Counted from the first letter of the stretch, positions 44,284-55,434 are shown. The stretch: DNA of 64,000 nucleotides from Scytonema sp035967975 (GCA_035967975.1 JAWQFQ010000009.1:1-64000), one strand, 5' to 3'. Program-made: numbers and translations. Notes: a model not told the origin generated them from the sequence alone.

Positions 44284-47025
44284 GTGAGAAATCCATATCG
44301 TCAGTCACATCTGCATAGATTCCCCATATTTCTTTGCTTGATTAGCTTTACAGTTACTTTGTGGTTGGATTCGTCAATCTCCGAAGATTCCCTTAACCAG
44401 CAGTACCAATTAAGTATAAATTGGCAAGGAATAACTGGACGGGTAGTAAAAGCAGAATCTCCAGATGCTTCTCAATTAATAGAGAAAGGTTTGCAACTGT
44501 ATGAGGATACAGATATAACAGCAGCGATAAAAGAGTGGGAACAAGCATTAAGTATCTTGCGAAAAAATAGTAATAACGCTTTAGCTGTTGTAGTCCGTGA
44601 AAACCTAGCACGAGCATACCAGGAAACGCGCCAAGGAGAACAGGCGATTAATTATTGGAAGGAGGTCATCGTTTACTACCGTCAGGTGGGGAACCAAGAG
44701 AAAGTGGGGCGATCGCTCACTGAATTAGCCCAGGTATATAGTAGTTTGGGACAAACTAAGGAAGCGCTGGTATTGTTATGTAATCCTGATAAACAAGATA
44801 ATTGTAGTCCCGATAGTGCGGTAGAAATCGCCAACTCCAGCAAAGACAAACTTAGTCAAGTCACTGCTTGGGGAAGTTTAGGTGATGTGAATCGGTTGAT
44901 GGGGGATTACGATAAATCGTTGAAGAACTTGGAAAAAAGTCTAGGGTTTGTCAAGAAAATTAATAATCCCGGATTACAAATGTCGGTTTTAAATAGCTTG
45001 GGTAATACCTACATTAGTTTAGCGAAGGTGAGCGATCGCAAAGCAGCATCAGCAAAGGTGAGGGGAGATGAGGAACAAGCGCGCTCATTTACTAAACAAG
45101 CTCAACAAAACGAAACTCAAGCGCTGGAATATCTACATCAAAGTTTAGATATTGCTCGTAAGCAACAGGATGTAAGCAGTCAAATGCGTTCTCTGCTACG
45201 AATTATTCCTTTATATTGGCGCGATCGCAGGAGTAATGAAGCAGAAGTTACCTTAAAATCCGCTATAGACTTATTAGAAAGTTTACCATATAGTCGCAGT
45301 CGAGTATATGCAACTATTGATATAGTGCATTTAATGCATTTACTGCAAACACCAACAGATAAACCCGCACCGTCCCGGTGGAGTTGTATTAATAGTAGTT
45401 CTTATCCTCAAGAAATATCATTACTAGAAACAGCAGTTAAAGTTGCAAAAAAAATTAAAGACGACCGAGCAGAATCCTTTGCATTAGGAACATTAGGACA
45501 TATACATGAGTGTCGCCAGGACTACTCTCAAGCCATTGAAATTACGAATCAAGCTAGAATAGCAGCAGAGCAAAAGTTAAAAGCCCAAGACAGTTTATAC
45601 TTGTGGGAATGGCAAACAGGACGTATATTAAAAGCGCAGGGACAAATTAGTGGTGCTATTTCTGCTTACGAACAAGCGACAAAAACTCTAGATACAATTC
45701 GTCAGGATATATTAACAGCAAATCGGGATATTCAGTTTGACTTTCGAGATACAATTGAGCCAATTTATCGTGAATTAGTTACGCTTAGGGTGGATTTGGA
45801 AGAATCTAGACAAGCTAGAAATAAATCGCTGGTGTCAGAAGATGATTTAAATAATATTAGTAACATTCTGAAAACTGTTGACTCTCTCAAACTAGCCGAA
45901 TTACAAAACTATTTCGGGAACGATTGTATTATCACTCCATTTCAGGAAAAAACAATTCAAGAACTTGGAGATAGCAAAACAGCATTTTTGAATACAATTA
46001 TTTTGGCAGATAAAACTGTTGTCGTACTCACCCTTCCCAACGGTGTAAATAAATTAGAAACCATCAAGATTTCTCGTCAATCTATTACAGAGAAAATTCT
46101 TTTATTTCGCAGAAGTTTAGAGCAATTTCGTGATGAACAAGCTGATTATGACACGACAATTGCTCAGGAAATGTATAACTGGTTAGTCAAACCATTTATC
46201 ACCGAAATTAAAAACTCTAAGATTAAAACATTAGTCTTTGTCCAGGACGGGATTTTGCGAAGCATACCGATGGCTGCATTATATGATGGCGAACAATTCT
46301 TAATTCAACAATATGCAGTAGCGACAATTCCCAGTATTAACTTGACCGATGTTCGACCTTTACAAAAGCAAAATTTGCGGATACTAGCGTTAGGGTTGAG
46401 TCAACCTAGTAAAGTCAATGGAAAATTTTTTAAGGAACTTAATAATGTATCTAAAGAAATTTCTCAAATCTTAAATAAAATTCCCGGTCAAAAATTAATT
46501 GACGAAGAGTTTACGACCTCTCGTTTAGAAACAGAACTCAGTAAAAATAACTATTCAATTATTCACATCGCCACCCACGGTTCATTTGGGACAGAACCAG
46601 AAAACACCTTCATTATTACTGGCGAAAAAAATGCTCAAACAGGAGAAAATGCAATACTCAACTTCAACGACTTAGATAATAAAATTCGCAAAAATGCTCG
46701 CAATCAGAGAATATTGGAACTACTCACCTTAACTGCTTGCGAAACCGCAGTTGGGGACGAACGTTCTACCCTAGGACTCGCAGGTGTCGCAGTCCAAGCA
46801 GGAGCAAAGAGTGCGATCGCATCTCTATGGGCTGTGAAAGATATTACTACAGCACAACTCGCCACGGATTTTTATGAACAATTATTAAAAAATTCAGATA
46901 TGAGTAAAGCCGAAGCTTTACAAGCTGCTCAAAAAGAATTGCTGGAGGGGAAAGAAATAGAGGGAAGAAAATTTACTCACCCTGCTTATTGGTCGCCTTT
47001 AATTTTAATTGGTAATTGGCAATAG
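44284..47025 (+). CDS. TPR-CHAT domain protein
   Basis: About 913 residues from GTG 44284; the frame stays open to an ATG inside a MITE end at 44206, which I discount. N-terminal membrane or signal segment (FPIFLCLISFTVTLWL), then TPR-like repeats to about residue 500 (LARAYQETRQGEQAINYWKE, AWGSLGDVNRLMGDYDKSLK). The C-terminal CHAT protease domain has VQDGILRSIPMAALYDGEQF, catalytic His IIHIATHGSFG and Cys ELLTLTACETAVG, and GLAGVAVQAGAKSAIASLWA. It is near two adhesin genes and a DUF928 gene, a common cyanobacterial association. Possible protease regulating surface proteins. Confidence 0.9.
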   Translation: MRNPYRQSHLHRFPIFLCLISFTVTLWLDSSISEDSLNQQYQLSINWQGITGRVVKAESPDASQLIEKGLQLYEDTDITAAIKEWEQALSILRKNSNNALAVVVRENLARAYQETRQGEQAINYWKEVIVYYRQVGNQEKVGRSLTELAQVYSSLGQTKEALVLLCNPDKQDNCSPDSAVEIANSSKDKLSQVTAWGSLGDVNRLMGDYDKSLKNLEKSLGFVKKINNPGLQMSVLNSLGNTYISLAKVSDRKAASAKVRGDEEQARSFTKQAQQNETQALEYLHQSLDIARKQQDVSSQMRSLLRIIPLYWRDRRSNEAEVTLKSAIDLLESLPYSRSRVYATIDIVHLMHLLQTPTDKPAPSRWSCINSSSYPQEISLLETAVKVAKKIKDDRAESFALGTLGHIHECRQDYSQAIEITNQARIAAEQKLKAQDSLYLWEWQTGRILKAQGQISGAISAYEQATKTLDTIRQDILTANRDIQFDFRDTIEPIYRELVTLRVDLEESRQARNKSLVSEDDLNNISNILKTVDSLKLAELQNYFGNDCIITPFQEKTIQELGDSKTAFLNTIILADKTVVVLTLPNGVNKLETIKISRQSITEKILLFRRSLEQFRDEQADYDTTIAQEMYNWLVKPFITEIKNSKIKTLVFVQDGILRSIPMAALYDGEQFLIQQYAVATIPSINLTDVRPLQKQNLRILALGLSQPSKVNGKFFKELNNVSKEISQILNKIPGQKLIDEEFTTSRLETELSKNNYSIIHIATHGSFGTEPENTFIITGEKNAQTGENAILNFNDLDNKIRKNARNQRILELLTLTACETAVGDERSTLGLAGVAVQAGAKSAIASLWAVKDITTAQLATDFYEQLLKNSDMSKAEALQAAQKELLEGKEIEGRKFTHPAYWSPLILIGNWQ

Positions 47026-47094
47026 GGATTTAAGATTTTGTAATGTATAGATGATACAATACTGCCAGAGATAGCGATGCAGGAGAAACCCGGT

Positions 47095-47117
47095 TTCGCA
47101 GAAGTTACCGGGTTTCT
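47095..47117. repeat. Small ACCCGGT palindrome
   Basis: GAAACCCGGT ... TACCGGGTTTCT hairpin of the dispersed family, between the convergent CHAT and DUF928 genes. It may serve as a terminator. Confidence 0.75.
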
Positions 47118-47165
47118 GAGGTCTCAACTATGGTTAACCGACAAGTATTGATTGTCAATATTAAT

Positions 47166-47936
47166 TTATCTTTCTAAACTTACAATTTTTTGCAGTTTTA
47201 CAGATTGTTCTTGTAACTCTTTTTGCCTACTTTCTTCCGTAGTCTTCTTAGCCTCTTCTGCTTCAAATTTGCTCAATTTGGTCAATAGATTGAGAGTTGC
47301 TGTCTTATTCGTTGAATTATTGAGTGTTTCTGCTAAGGCATCATACCATAATCCCTTTGCTGCGTATATTTGTGAGCGTTTAAGGGGGTCTTTTAATTTA
47401 GACAGTGCATTTTTCAAATTCAACGGTGTTGCAACCACCTCAATCTCGGCGCGAATCAGTAAATCCTCGGAAGGATGGTTAGGATTACACAATAAAGCAA
47501 CCTGCCATAAATACTGACTTCCTACTGATAAACTAGCTTTGTCCAGGGGAAGAGAAAGGCTCATAATACCAGCTTTACTCGGTATTTGTGTTCGATAAAT
47601 AACTTTACTCTTACCATTAGCAGTGTATTCGTATAGACTAAATTCGACATTACGGTTGGGAGAATTAGGGACAAACCAAGCAAATGTTGGTTGTAACGAC
47701 ACCGTTCGTCCGAGATATGCAAGGGGCGCAAGTGCAGTTAAACTTGTTTGTGAATCCCCCGTACATCCATCAGTGCGGCTACTATTTGAACCCGTTGCAG
47801 TCCTGGGGCGAGAGGGATTTGAGGGTGGTATGTAGTCTGCAAAAGCAGTATTTGTAATGATTAGGGACAACGCTAATGCAAGGCTAGGTAGCAGGTTCTT
47901 GATTTTATGCTGATTGCAAGAAAAAACTTGTCTCAT
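47166..47936 (-). CDS. DUF928 domain exported protein
   Basis: 256 residues. Signal peptide LLPSLALALSLIITNTAFAD, a short Pro/Ser-rich linker, then the DUF928 body: LAPLAYLGRTVSLQPTFAWF VPNS, VEFSLYEYTANGKSKVIYRT, SLPLDKASLSVGSQYLWQVA, and a coiled-coil end (EAEEAKKTTEESRQKELQEQ). The family is found next to TPR-CHAT and haemagglutinin genes in cyanobacteria. Function unknown, presumably periplasmic or secreted. Confidence 0.88.
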   Translation of the reverse strand: MRQVFSCNQHKIKNLLPSLALALSLIITNTAFADYIPPSNPSRPRTATGSNSSRTDGCTGDSQTSLTALAPLAYLGRTVSLQPTFAWFVPNSPNRNVEFSLYEYTANGKSKVIYRTQIPSKAGIMSLSLPLDKASLSVGSQYLWQVALLCNPNHPSEDLLIRAEIEVVATPLNLKNALSKLKDPLKRSQIYAAKGLWYDALAETLNNSTNKTATLNLLTKLSKFEAEEAKKTTEESRQKELQEQSVKLQKIVSLER

Positions 47937-48359
47937 GGGTTTATTGTCACAGCCTGCAACTGTATATTTGCTGGTTTACAAGCATAAAATTACAGGATTT
48001 AGACAATTTTCGCCATTTATATCAAAAAAAGTATATAAATATGACGCTACTTTGGCAGGAAGGCAATACTTATCGGAAATTTGAAGTTATGTTCTTCATA
48101 AGTTGTTGATTCTCCCTGTTGGGATTTTTGAGCTATTTGAATCGAATTAACATCACCACTAACTGGATTTGCATCTGTATGCCTAATAACTAACTACCAT
48201 CTAAGATTCATCGGCAATTTTGGGCGAAAATCCTGCTTATCCGGTCAATTCAGCCATTTTTAAGACTCAGCAATCCTTAAGAATTAATTTATATATTTTC
48301 TTCAAGTACCCGAAATTTGGTAGCTTTTCTTATATTCATGGTTTAACTGAAGACTAACG
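47937..48359. other. Intergenic region upstream of the large tpsA gene
   Basis: 423 bp of AT-rich DNA between divergent genes, expected to hold both promoters. I see no repeat family or coding remnant. Confidence 0.4.
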
Positions 48360-51300
48360 ATGGGTGAAAAGTTACCGCTTATGAAGAGGGACCGCTGGCT
48401 CAAAAGATGCTGGAAATCTGGTTTACTGGGGCTTTTGGGCTGGTTGAGTATCAGCGTCTTTGCTTGTAAAACCCTTGCCCAGCAAAGTAATATTGTACCG
48501 GATAATACTTTGGGTGCTGAATCGTCTCAAGTTTTACCAAATTATCAGGGACAACCAATAGAGGTAATTACTGGTGGTGCAACTCGTGGGATTAATCTAT
48601 TTCACAGTTTTCGAGAATTCAATGTCAGCGAGGGACGGGGAGCATATTTTTTCAGCCCCAATGCAGATATCCAGAATATCTTAACGCGGGTGACGGGTAG
48701 TAACCGCTCGGATATCTTGGGTACGCTTGGTACTTTTGGGGAGTCTCCAGCGAATTTGTTTTTGATAAACCCCAACGGGATTGTGTTTGGGGAAAATGCA
48801 AGTTTGGATGTTCAGGGTTCGTTGGTTGCGACAACTGCGAATAGCGTGCAATTTGGCGATCGAGGTTCGTTTAACGCAAGTATACCCCAACTTCCTTCCC
48901 AGTTGTTAACGATAAATCCTTCGGCTTTTTTGTTTAACGCGATCGCAAATCAAAGAATAATCAACCGATCGAGAGCCAATACTAACGTGCTTGGTTCTGC
49001 GACTATGGGACTTCAAGTACCTAATGGTAAAAGTTTACTTTTATTGGGTGGTGATATTGATGTTGATAGTGGTGGATTATTTGCTTTTGGTGGAAGAGTC
49101 GAATTAGGAGGATTATCAACACGGGGGACTGTCGGTATTCAAGAAAATGGCAATAATTTGAGTTTTAGTTTTCCTGATGATGTAGAACGAGCAGATGTAT
49201 TTTTTCGCAATGATGCATTTGTCAATGTTAGTTCTGCTGGTGGAGGTAATATTAATATCAATGCTCGAAACGTAAATTTTTCAGAAAGTGGATTGAGAGC
49301 AGGAATCTCTGTAGGGAATGGTACCACAACTAGTAAAGCTGGAAATATAGTAATTAATGCAATTGAAACAGTTAGTTTAACTAAGGATAGCTATATTTTT
49401 AATACTTTGCAAAGAAGGGCAACTGGTAAAGCTGGTGATATTCATATTAATACTGGTTACTTGAATTTAGATAATGGTTCGACTTTTGTTGTTAGCACCT
49501 ATGGAAATGGTGATGCTGGTAATCTTTTTATTAATGTATCTGATGCGGTTTCTCTCACAGGACGGAATACAGAAATATTTAATGATGTGGAACCAGGAGC
49601 AGTAGGGAATGGAGGGGAAATTAATATTAAGGCTGGTTCTCTAATCCTCTCCGAACGCGCTCAAATAGAAGCTTCGGTAATTTCTGGTGGTAGAAATCAA
49701 CCCGCAGGACGTGGTAATGCTGGTAATGTCAATATTGATGTTCGCGGTAATTTTTCCTTATTGGGTGTAAGGGACAACACTTCAGACAGCAATAACACTG
49801 CTATTTTTAACACTTTGGGAAATGGTTCGGTAGGTGCGGGTGGAAATATAAATATCAAAGCTAATTCCGTTTTATTAACTGACGGTGGACAACTGGGGAC
49901 TAGCACTTTTGGACGAGGTAATGCTGGTAATATTTTAATCCAAGCAACCGATGATATTTTTCTTGATAAAGGTTATGTTTCCAGTCTTGTTATCAGGGGT
50001 GCTGTGGGGAATGGTGGTAACATTTCCATTAATTCCGGAACTCTGACCCTCAATAATGGTGCTTTATTACAGACCTCTGTACAGAGTATTTTTAATAACG
50101 AACCTGCTGGACTTGGTAATGCTGGTACTATCAAAATTGATGTGCGAGATGCAGTAACTGTTTCTGAACGCGGTAGTAGGATTTCGAGTACAGTCGGCAA
50201 TGGAGGAATAGGTAATGGTGGCGATATTAGTATTAAAGCAGGATCACTATTTGTTGACCATCAAGCAGAAATAATCGCCAGTTCCTTTGGTCAAGGAGAT
50301 GCAGGAAGTATATTTATCGAAGCGTTGGATAAAATCTCGTTTAACAATGGTTTTGCTTTCAGCACTATTGGTAGAGAAGCAGTAGGTAATGGTGGTGATA
50401 TTAGTATAAAAACTGGCTCTTTATTTGTTAATGGTAACGGTCAGCTGATAGCTAGTTCCTTTGGTAAAGGGGATGCGGGAAATATATTTATCGAAGGACG
50501 CGATCGCGTTTCTTTTAATGGTGGTTCTGCTGAGAGTGACATTAATATTGGAGCAGTAGGCGATAGTGGTGATATTAATATTAAAGCAGGGTCTTTATTT
50601 GCCAGCAATGATGCATTTATTAGTGCAAGTACTTATGGACGAGGTAATTCAGGGAATATTACTTTGAATGCTTCAGATTCTATGAACCTGACAAATGCTC
50701 AGATATTTAGCACTGTAGAAGCAGGAGGAGTGGGTAAGGGTGGTGATATTGACGTTAAAGCCTCCACTCTTTCCCTTTTTGATAGCGCTCAATTCGTGAC
50801 CTCAGTTCGTAAAGCTGACGAAAACCAACTAGCTGGTCAAGGGAATGCGGGAAACATTAATGTTAACGTGACGGGTGCTGTGACATTTTCCGGAATCAAA
50901 AACGGTTTTTCCAGTGGAATTTTTAGTGATGCAGAAACGGGAACAATCGGTAATGGAGGGAGTATAAATATTACTAGCGGTTCGTTGTTATTAAGCGATC
51001 AAGCAAAACTGTTGGCCAGCACACACGGACAAGGTGATGCGGGTAAAATCTCCATAACTGCTTCTGACTCTATCTTTATCAACGATGCTCGCATTTTCAG
51101 CACTGTAGAAGCAGGAGGAGTAGGTAATGCTGGTGATATTGATATTAATGCTGCTTCTCTATCACTACAAAATATTGCTCAAATACAAACTTTAGTGCGT
51201 GGTGCTAACGATAACTTACCCGCAGCAAGGGGAAATGCGGGAAACGTCAACGTTAATGTTACTGGTACGGTGGCGATCGCTAATAATCAAGACAAATATG

Positions 51301-53837
51301 TTAGTGGTATTGGTAGTGAGGTGGGAAGGGAAGCAATTGGTAATGCCGGAGATATAAATATTACAAGCGGTTCCCTGTTATTGAATAATGGTAGTCAACT
51401 TTCTACAAGCACTTCCGGAAAAGGTAATGCAGGTAGCATATTTTTAAGTGCTAAAGATTCCATTTCTCTGACAGGAAATGCTCGATTTTACAGCATGGTC
51501 AGAGTAAATGCGGTAGGTAAAGGTGGCAATATCGAAATCGACGCAAACTCCTTATCTCTTGAAGATTCCTCTTGGCTAATGTCTAGCACCTACGGGCAAG
51601 GTTCTGCTGGTAGTGTCATAATTAATGTTCGTGACAACGTTTTATTCAATGGGGGTAGAATTTATAGTACGGTGGAGACTAGAAGTGTAGGTAATGGGGG
51701 TAATATTTTTATCAAAGCTGGAAATCTAACCCTAGATAATGGCAGTTTACAAACTTTAGTACGAGGTGCTTATGAGGATTTTCCTGCTGGAAGAGGTAAT
51801 GCAGGTGAGATCAACATAGACGTTCGAGATACAATAAATATTTCTGGGGTTGATGGTGGAGTTTACAGCCTAGTAGAAGAAGAAACTGTAGGGAATGGGG
51901 GAAATATAAATATCAAAACAGGTTCGCTGCTTGTTTCCAACGGTGCAGAACTACTGGCAAGTATCTTGGGAAAAGGTTCCGCAGGAAATATTAGTATTGA
52001 TGCTCGTGAAAATGTCCAGTTTGATGGAGCCAACGCTTACAGCACCATAGGATATTTGGGAGATGGGAATGGAGGAGATATCAATATTAAAGCTAGGTTG
52101 TTATTTTTTACCAATGGGACAGAAATTGGTGTCAGCACTTTTGGTATTGGTTCCGCAGGTAATTTAATACTTAATGCTCGTGAAAATATTTTATTTGATA
52201 ATACCAGAGCATACAGTGCTGTTGTTGAAAATGCGATTGGAAATGGGGGTGAGATTCGTATTAATACAGCAAACCTTTCTGTTATCAATGATGCTTTTTT
52301 CAATACTGCCACTGATGGTCAAGGTTCATCTGGTAATGTAATTATTGATGCACGCGGACGTGTTTTGTTTGATAAAGGTAGTGTTTTTAGTAGTGTAATT
52401 GAAAATGCAGTCGGAAACGGAGGAGAGATTCGTATCAACGCAGAATTAGTTTCACTAATGAATAAATCGGGACTACAAGCCAGCACTTTTGGAAGAGGAA
52501 ATGCGGGAAATATAATAATCAATGCCCGCGATCGCATATCCTTTAATGAGGGAAGTTTAGCCCTGAGTCAAATCAGACAAGGAGGTGTGGGTAAAGGAGG
52601 GGATATTCGTATCACTACAAACTCCTTATCACTGACAAATGGCAGTCTATTTACTGCTAGCACTTTCGGAGAGGGTGAAGCTGGAAATCTTCAAATACGA
52701 GCCAATGACAGCATTAATATTATAGGAAGTAGTATCTCTGAAAATTTGACTAGCGGTTTATATTCGACTACTAATGAAAACTCCGTTGGTAAGGGAGGAA
52801 ATATCACCGTAGATACCAAAAACTTTCGTTTATCAGAAGGTGGATTATTAAGTACCCGCACCAGAACGGATAGTCAGGGTGGTAATATCACTGTCAATAC
52901 TGATAATCTTGAAGTAATTAACGGGGGACAGCTTTTAACCACAACTTTTAGCAGTGGTCGTGCAGGTGCGATAAGTATTAATGCTACTAAAAGAGTTGTC
53001 ATTGATGGTAGCGATGCAACTTTTAATGACAGAATTGCTAGATTTCCCGATATATTAGACGACAGAGATGCAACAGCCAACAGTGGTTTATTTGTCAGTT
53101 CCACAGGTTCAGGAACCACAGGTGACATCTTTGTAACTACCCCCAAAATCACCCTCGATCATGGTGGACGCATCAACGCTGAATCTACATCCGGTAACGG
53201 CGGTAACATCAACCTGACTGTCAGCGACCTACTCTTAATGCGTCGTAGTGGTAAAATTTCCACCAATGCAGGTACAGCCCAGCAAGGCGGTGATGGTGGT
53301 AATATAGATATCAATTCTCGATTCATAGTTGCTATTCCCAACGAAAATAGCGATATCACCGCTAACGCTTTTACTGGTGCGGGTGGTAAAGTCCAAATTA
53401 CCTCCCTCGGTGTTTTCGGAATCGAACCGCGTCAAACAGCAAATGATATTACTAGCGATATTACAGCGAGTTCGGAACAAGGCGTTCAAGGTGTGACTGC
53501 TATTAACGCACCTGATAACAGTGCGATTCAAAATAGTCTCAACCAATTATCCGATAATCCCATTGATGCAAATGCGTTAATCGCCAATAGTTGCTTTGCA
53601 CGTCGCGATAGTCCCCAGGGTGGTACATTCTTTATCATCGGTAAAGGTGGTTTACCCGAACGTCCAGGGGAAGGTGGAGTTTCGACTTTTGCAACTGGTA
53701 AGATGCAGGGTGTACCAAGGGAAAATCAGTCATCAACTTCCCGTCCAAGGTGGAAAATTGGCGACCCAATTGTGGAACCGACTGGAGTATATACCCTTGC
53801 GAATGGTAAGCGGGTATTGGGTCGGGAGTGCGATTAA
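48360..53837 (+). CDS. Giant TpsA-type haemagglutinin-like adhesin
   Basis: 1825 residues. Signal region LLGLLGWLSISVFACKTLAQ, TPS domain (NLFHSFREFNVSEGRGAYFF, NLFLINPNGIVFGENASLDV QGS), then more than 20 imperfect beta-helix repeats of roughly 60-80 residues with cores such as AVGNGGDISIKTGSLFV and GKGDAGNIFIEGRDRVSF. The end (SCFARRDSPQGGTFFIIGKG, WKIGDPIVEPTGVYTLANGK) parallels the adhesin at 40.0 kb. Secreted by an unlinked TpsB. The repeat number probably varies between strains. It ends directly against the convergent hlyD stop, with no space for a separate terminator. Confidence 0.93.
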   Translation: MGEKLPLMKRDRWLKRCWKSGLLGLLGWLSISVFACKTLAQQSNIVPDNTLGAESSQVLPNYQGQPIEVITGGATRGINLFHSFREFNVSEGRGAYFFSPNADIQNILTRVTGSNRSDILGTLGTFGESPANLFLINPNGIVFGENASLDVQGSLVATTANSVQFGDRGSFNASIPQLPSQLLTINPSAFLFNAIANQRIINRSRANTNVLGSATMGLQVPNGKSLLLLGGDIDVDSGGLFAFGGRVELGGLSTRGTVGIQENGNNLSFSFPDDVERADVFFRNDAFVNVSSAGGGNININARNVNFSESGLRAGISVGNGTTTSKAGNIVINAIETVSLTKDSYIFNTLQRRATGKAGDIHINTGYLNLDNGSTFVVSTYGNGDAGNLFINVSDAVSLTGRNTEIFNDVEPGAVGNGGEINIKAGSLILSERAQIEASVISGGRNQPAGRGNAGNVNIDVRGNFSLLGVRDNTSDSNNTAIFNTLGNGSVGAGGNINIKANSVLLTDGGQLGTSTFGRGNAGNILIQATDDIFLDKGYVSSLVIRGAVGNGGNISINSGTLTLNNGALLQTSVQSIFNNEPAGLGNAGTIKIDVRDAVTVSERGSRISSTVGNGGIGNGGDISIKAGSLFVDHQAEIIASSFGQGDAGSIFIEALDKISFNNGFAFSTIGREAVGNGGDISIKTGSLFVNGNGQLIASSFGKGDAGNIFIEGRDRVSFNGGSAESDINIGAVGDSGDINIKAGSLFASNDAFISASTYGRGNSGNITLNASDSMNLTNAQIFSTVEAGGVGKGGDIDVKASTLSLFDSAQFVTSVRKADENQLAGQGNAGNINVNVTGAVTFSGIKNGFSSGIFSDAETGTIGNGGSINITSGSLLLSDQAKLLASTHGQGDAGKISITASDSIFINDARIFSTVEAGGVGNAGDIDINAASLSLQNIAQIQTLVRGANDNLPAARGNAGNVNVNVTGTVAIANNQDKYVSGIGSEVGREAIGNAGDINITSGSLLLNNGSQLSTSTSGKGNAGSIFLSAKDSISLTGNARFYSMVRVNAVGKGGNIEIDANSLSLEDSSWLMSSTYGQGSAGSVIINVRDNVLFNGGRIYSTVETRSVGNGGNIFIKAGNLTLDNGSLQTLVRGAYEDFPAGRGNAGEINIDVRDTINISGVDGGVYSLVEEETVGNGGNINIKTGSLLVSNGAELLASILGKGSAGNISIDARENVQFDGANAYSTIGYLGDGNGGDINIKARLLFFTNGTEIGVSTFGIGSAGNLILNARENILFDNTRAYSAVVENAIGNGGEIRINTANLSVINDAFFNTATDGQGSSGNVIIDARGRVLFDKGSVFSSVIENAVGNGGEIRINAELVSLMNKSGLQASTFGRGNAGNIIINARDRISFNEGSLALSQIRQGGVGKGGDIRITTNSLSLTNGSLFTASTFGEGEAGNLQIRANDSINIIGSSISENLTSGLYSTTNENSVGKGGNITVDTKNFRLSEGGLLSTRTRTDSQGGNITVNTDNLEVINGGQLLTTTFSSGRAGAISINATKRVVIDGSDATFNDRIARFPDILDDRDATANSGLFVSSTGSGTTGDIFVTTPKITLDHGGRINAESTSGNGGNINLTVSDLLLMRRSGKISTNAGTAQQGGDGGNIDINSRFIVAIPNENSDITANAFTGAGGKVQITSLGVFGIEPRQTANDITSDITASSEQGVQGVTAINAPDNSAIQNSLNQLSDNPIDANALIANSCFARRDSPQGGTFFIIGKGGLPERPGEGGVSTFATGKMQGVPRENQSSTSRPRWKIGDPIVEPTGVYTLANGKRVLGRECD

Positions 53838-55343
53838 CTAGCGCACAAACTTTAAACTTTCTGCTTTTTGAACCATAAAATCAGTGAAAATGCTGAGAAT
53901 GGTGCGTTTGCGTAACTTGATATTCGCATTAATTGACATCCCTGATTGCAAAGGAACTTGACGGTTATTAATTAATAGTGTTTGTCCATCTAACCGAACT
54001 TTTGCAGGAAAACGCCAATATTGATAAATTTGGTCGGGTGGTAAAGCATCAGAACCAATTTCAATTAATTTACCTTTAATATCACCATATTCTTGGAAGG
54101 GAAAAGAATCTATTCTCACATCAACTTTTTGTCCTTCTTTCACAAATCCAATATCACGGTTAGTGATGTAAACTTGAGCGACTAAATTATCAGTAGGAAC
54201 TATTTTTAGTATAGGTTCGCTGGAGTTAACAACAAAGCCTGAAAATTTGGCTTTGAGTTCAAAAATTGTTCCGTTGACGGGAGAGTTAATTGTTTGATAT
54301 TTCAAGGTTTCTTTGGCTTGAATTAACTTACTATCAATATCGCTCACTTGGCTGTTTATCTCTAAAATTCGCTGTTGATTCTCTAAAATAACTTTACTTA
54401 ATTGACTATCTATGTCAGCAAGTCTTTGCTCATTTGTGGTGATTTTAGCTAGTAAATCTTCCTGAGATAATGCAACACTGCTGCGAAGTTTTGACTGAGA
54501 TTGAGCAAGAGCTAATTGCAATCGCCGTTGCTCCTTAGTGAATCTAATAACTTCCGCTTTTTTTGTGCTTACATCCTGTTGCTGTTTAAGATATTGTAAC
54601 TGGGAGATTGCTCCGTCTTTTAGCAGTGGTTTAAATTTATTGATGATGTTTTGATTGATATTCAATAATTCTTTTGCACTATCTATTTGTGCTTGATTTT
54701 GGAAGATTTGCTGTTGTATTTGCTCCGATTCTAACTTTGCTGCTTCTAAACGCGATGCTAATTCGGTTTGACGATTGTACAAACGCAACTGCTGGTCTGG
54801 TGTGAGATGAACTTCAGAGTCAAAACCCTGTAACTGCGTGCGATAAAGTTGATTTTCTGAGGCGATCGCAACTCGACTTTTAGTTAAATAAGCTAGTTCT
54901 GGTTTAATCCCTAGTAAGTTTATCAACTTTGTTACTTCTATACGGGGAATATTTCCTTTAATTTGACTTAGATAAAAATCCTTTTCTTGTTGTAAAACTT
55001 GTTTTTTTTGTAAAAGAGATACCCGATTTTTCTGTAATGCAGCCAATTCTGCTGTCGTAGTGGTTTGTGACAAATTAACCAAGATTTGACCCTTCTTAAC
55101 TTGTTGACCATCTTGAACGTGAATTTCTTTAACTACACCACCAACAGGTGCTTGAATTTCTTGAACTGCACTTTTTGGTTCAAGTTTTCCTGTCACTGAG
55201 ATTGATTCTTCAATTTGAAAAACTGAAGCCCAAATTACAGTAAAACCTGTAATTCCAATGATACCCCAAGCAATTAAGCGCGACCAAGTTGGAGATTGTT
55301 GAAGGAGAACTGGTTGTTCTAATTGAAGTTGATGTTGAATCAT
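53838..55343 (-). CDS. HlyD-family membrane fusion protein
   Basis: About 501 residues from ATG 55343. The upstream in-frame extension (MFAPTNGLTSK) comes from a dispersed repeat, so I discard it. Inner-membrane helix LIAWGIIGITGFTVIWASVF, lipoyl half-motifs ITGKLEP-like SVTGKLEPKSAVQEIQAPVG GVVKEIHVQDGQQVKKGQIL, long coiled-coil hairpin (about 110-330), second lipoyl half and beta-barrel (INSPVNGTIFELKAKFSG FVV), and an end near LKFVR. It links the ABC exporter to an outer-membrane pore for type I secretion. Confidence 0.92.
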   Translation of the reverse strand: MIQHQLQLEQPVLLQQSPTWSRLIAWGIIGITGFTVIWASVFQIEESISVTGKLEPKSAVQEIQAPVGGVVKEIHVQDGQQVKKGQILVNLSQTTTTAELAALQKNRVSLLQKKQVLQQEKDFYLSQIKGNIPRIEVTKLINLLGIKPELAYLTKSRVAIASENQLYRTQLQGFDSEVHLTPDQQLRLYNRQTELASRLEAAKLESEQIQQQIFQNQAQIDSAKELLNINQNIINKFKPLLKDGAISQLQYLKQQQDVSTKKAEVIRFTKEQRRLQLALAQSQSKLRSSVALSQEDLLAKITTNEQRLADIDSQLSKVILENQQRILEINSQVSDIDSKLIQAKETLKYQTINSPVNGTIFELKAKFSGFVVNSSEPILKIVPTDNLVAQVYITNRDIGFVKEGQKVDVRIDSFPFQEYGDIKGKLIEIGSDALPPDQIYQYWRFPAKVRLDGQTLLINNRQVPLQSGMSINANIKLRKRTILSIFTDFMVQKAESLKFVR

Positions 55344-55385
55344 GGGATTTAAAATTTTTGTTTGTTTACTTGTCAAACCGTTGGT

Positions 55386-55434
55386 AGGGGCGAACATCCG
55401 TACCTTGCGGGAAGGCTCCGCAACGCCCCTACTA
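55386..55434. repeat. GC-rich dispersed repeat between hlyD and the ABC gene
   Basis: An inverted repeat TAGGGGCG ... CGCCCCTA encloses catccgtaccttgcgggaag. It supplies the stop codon of the ABC gene upstream and a spurious 5' extension of hlyD. Confidence 0.65.

Noticed and set aside
48652..53546. Minus-strand ORFs inside the giant tpsA gene
   Set aside because: Antisense shadows of the beta-helix repeats.
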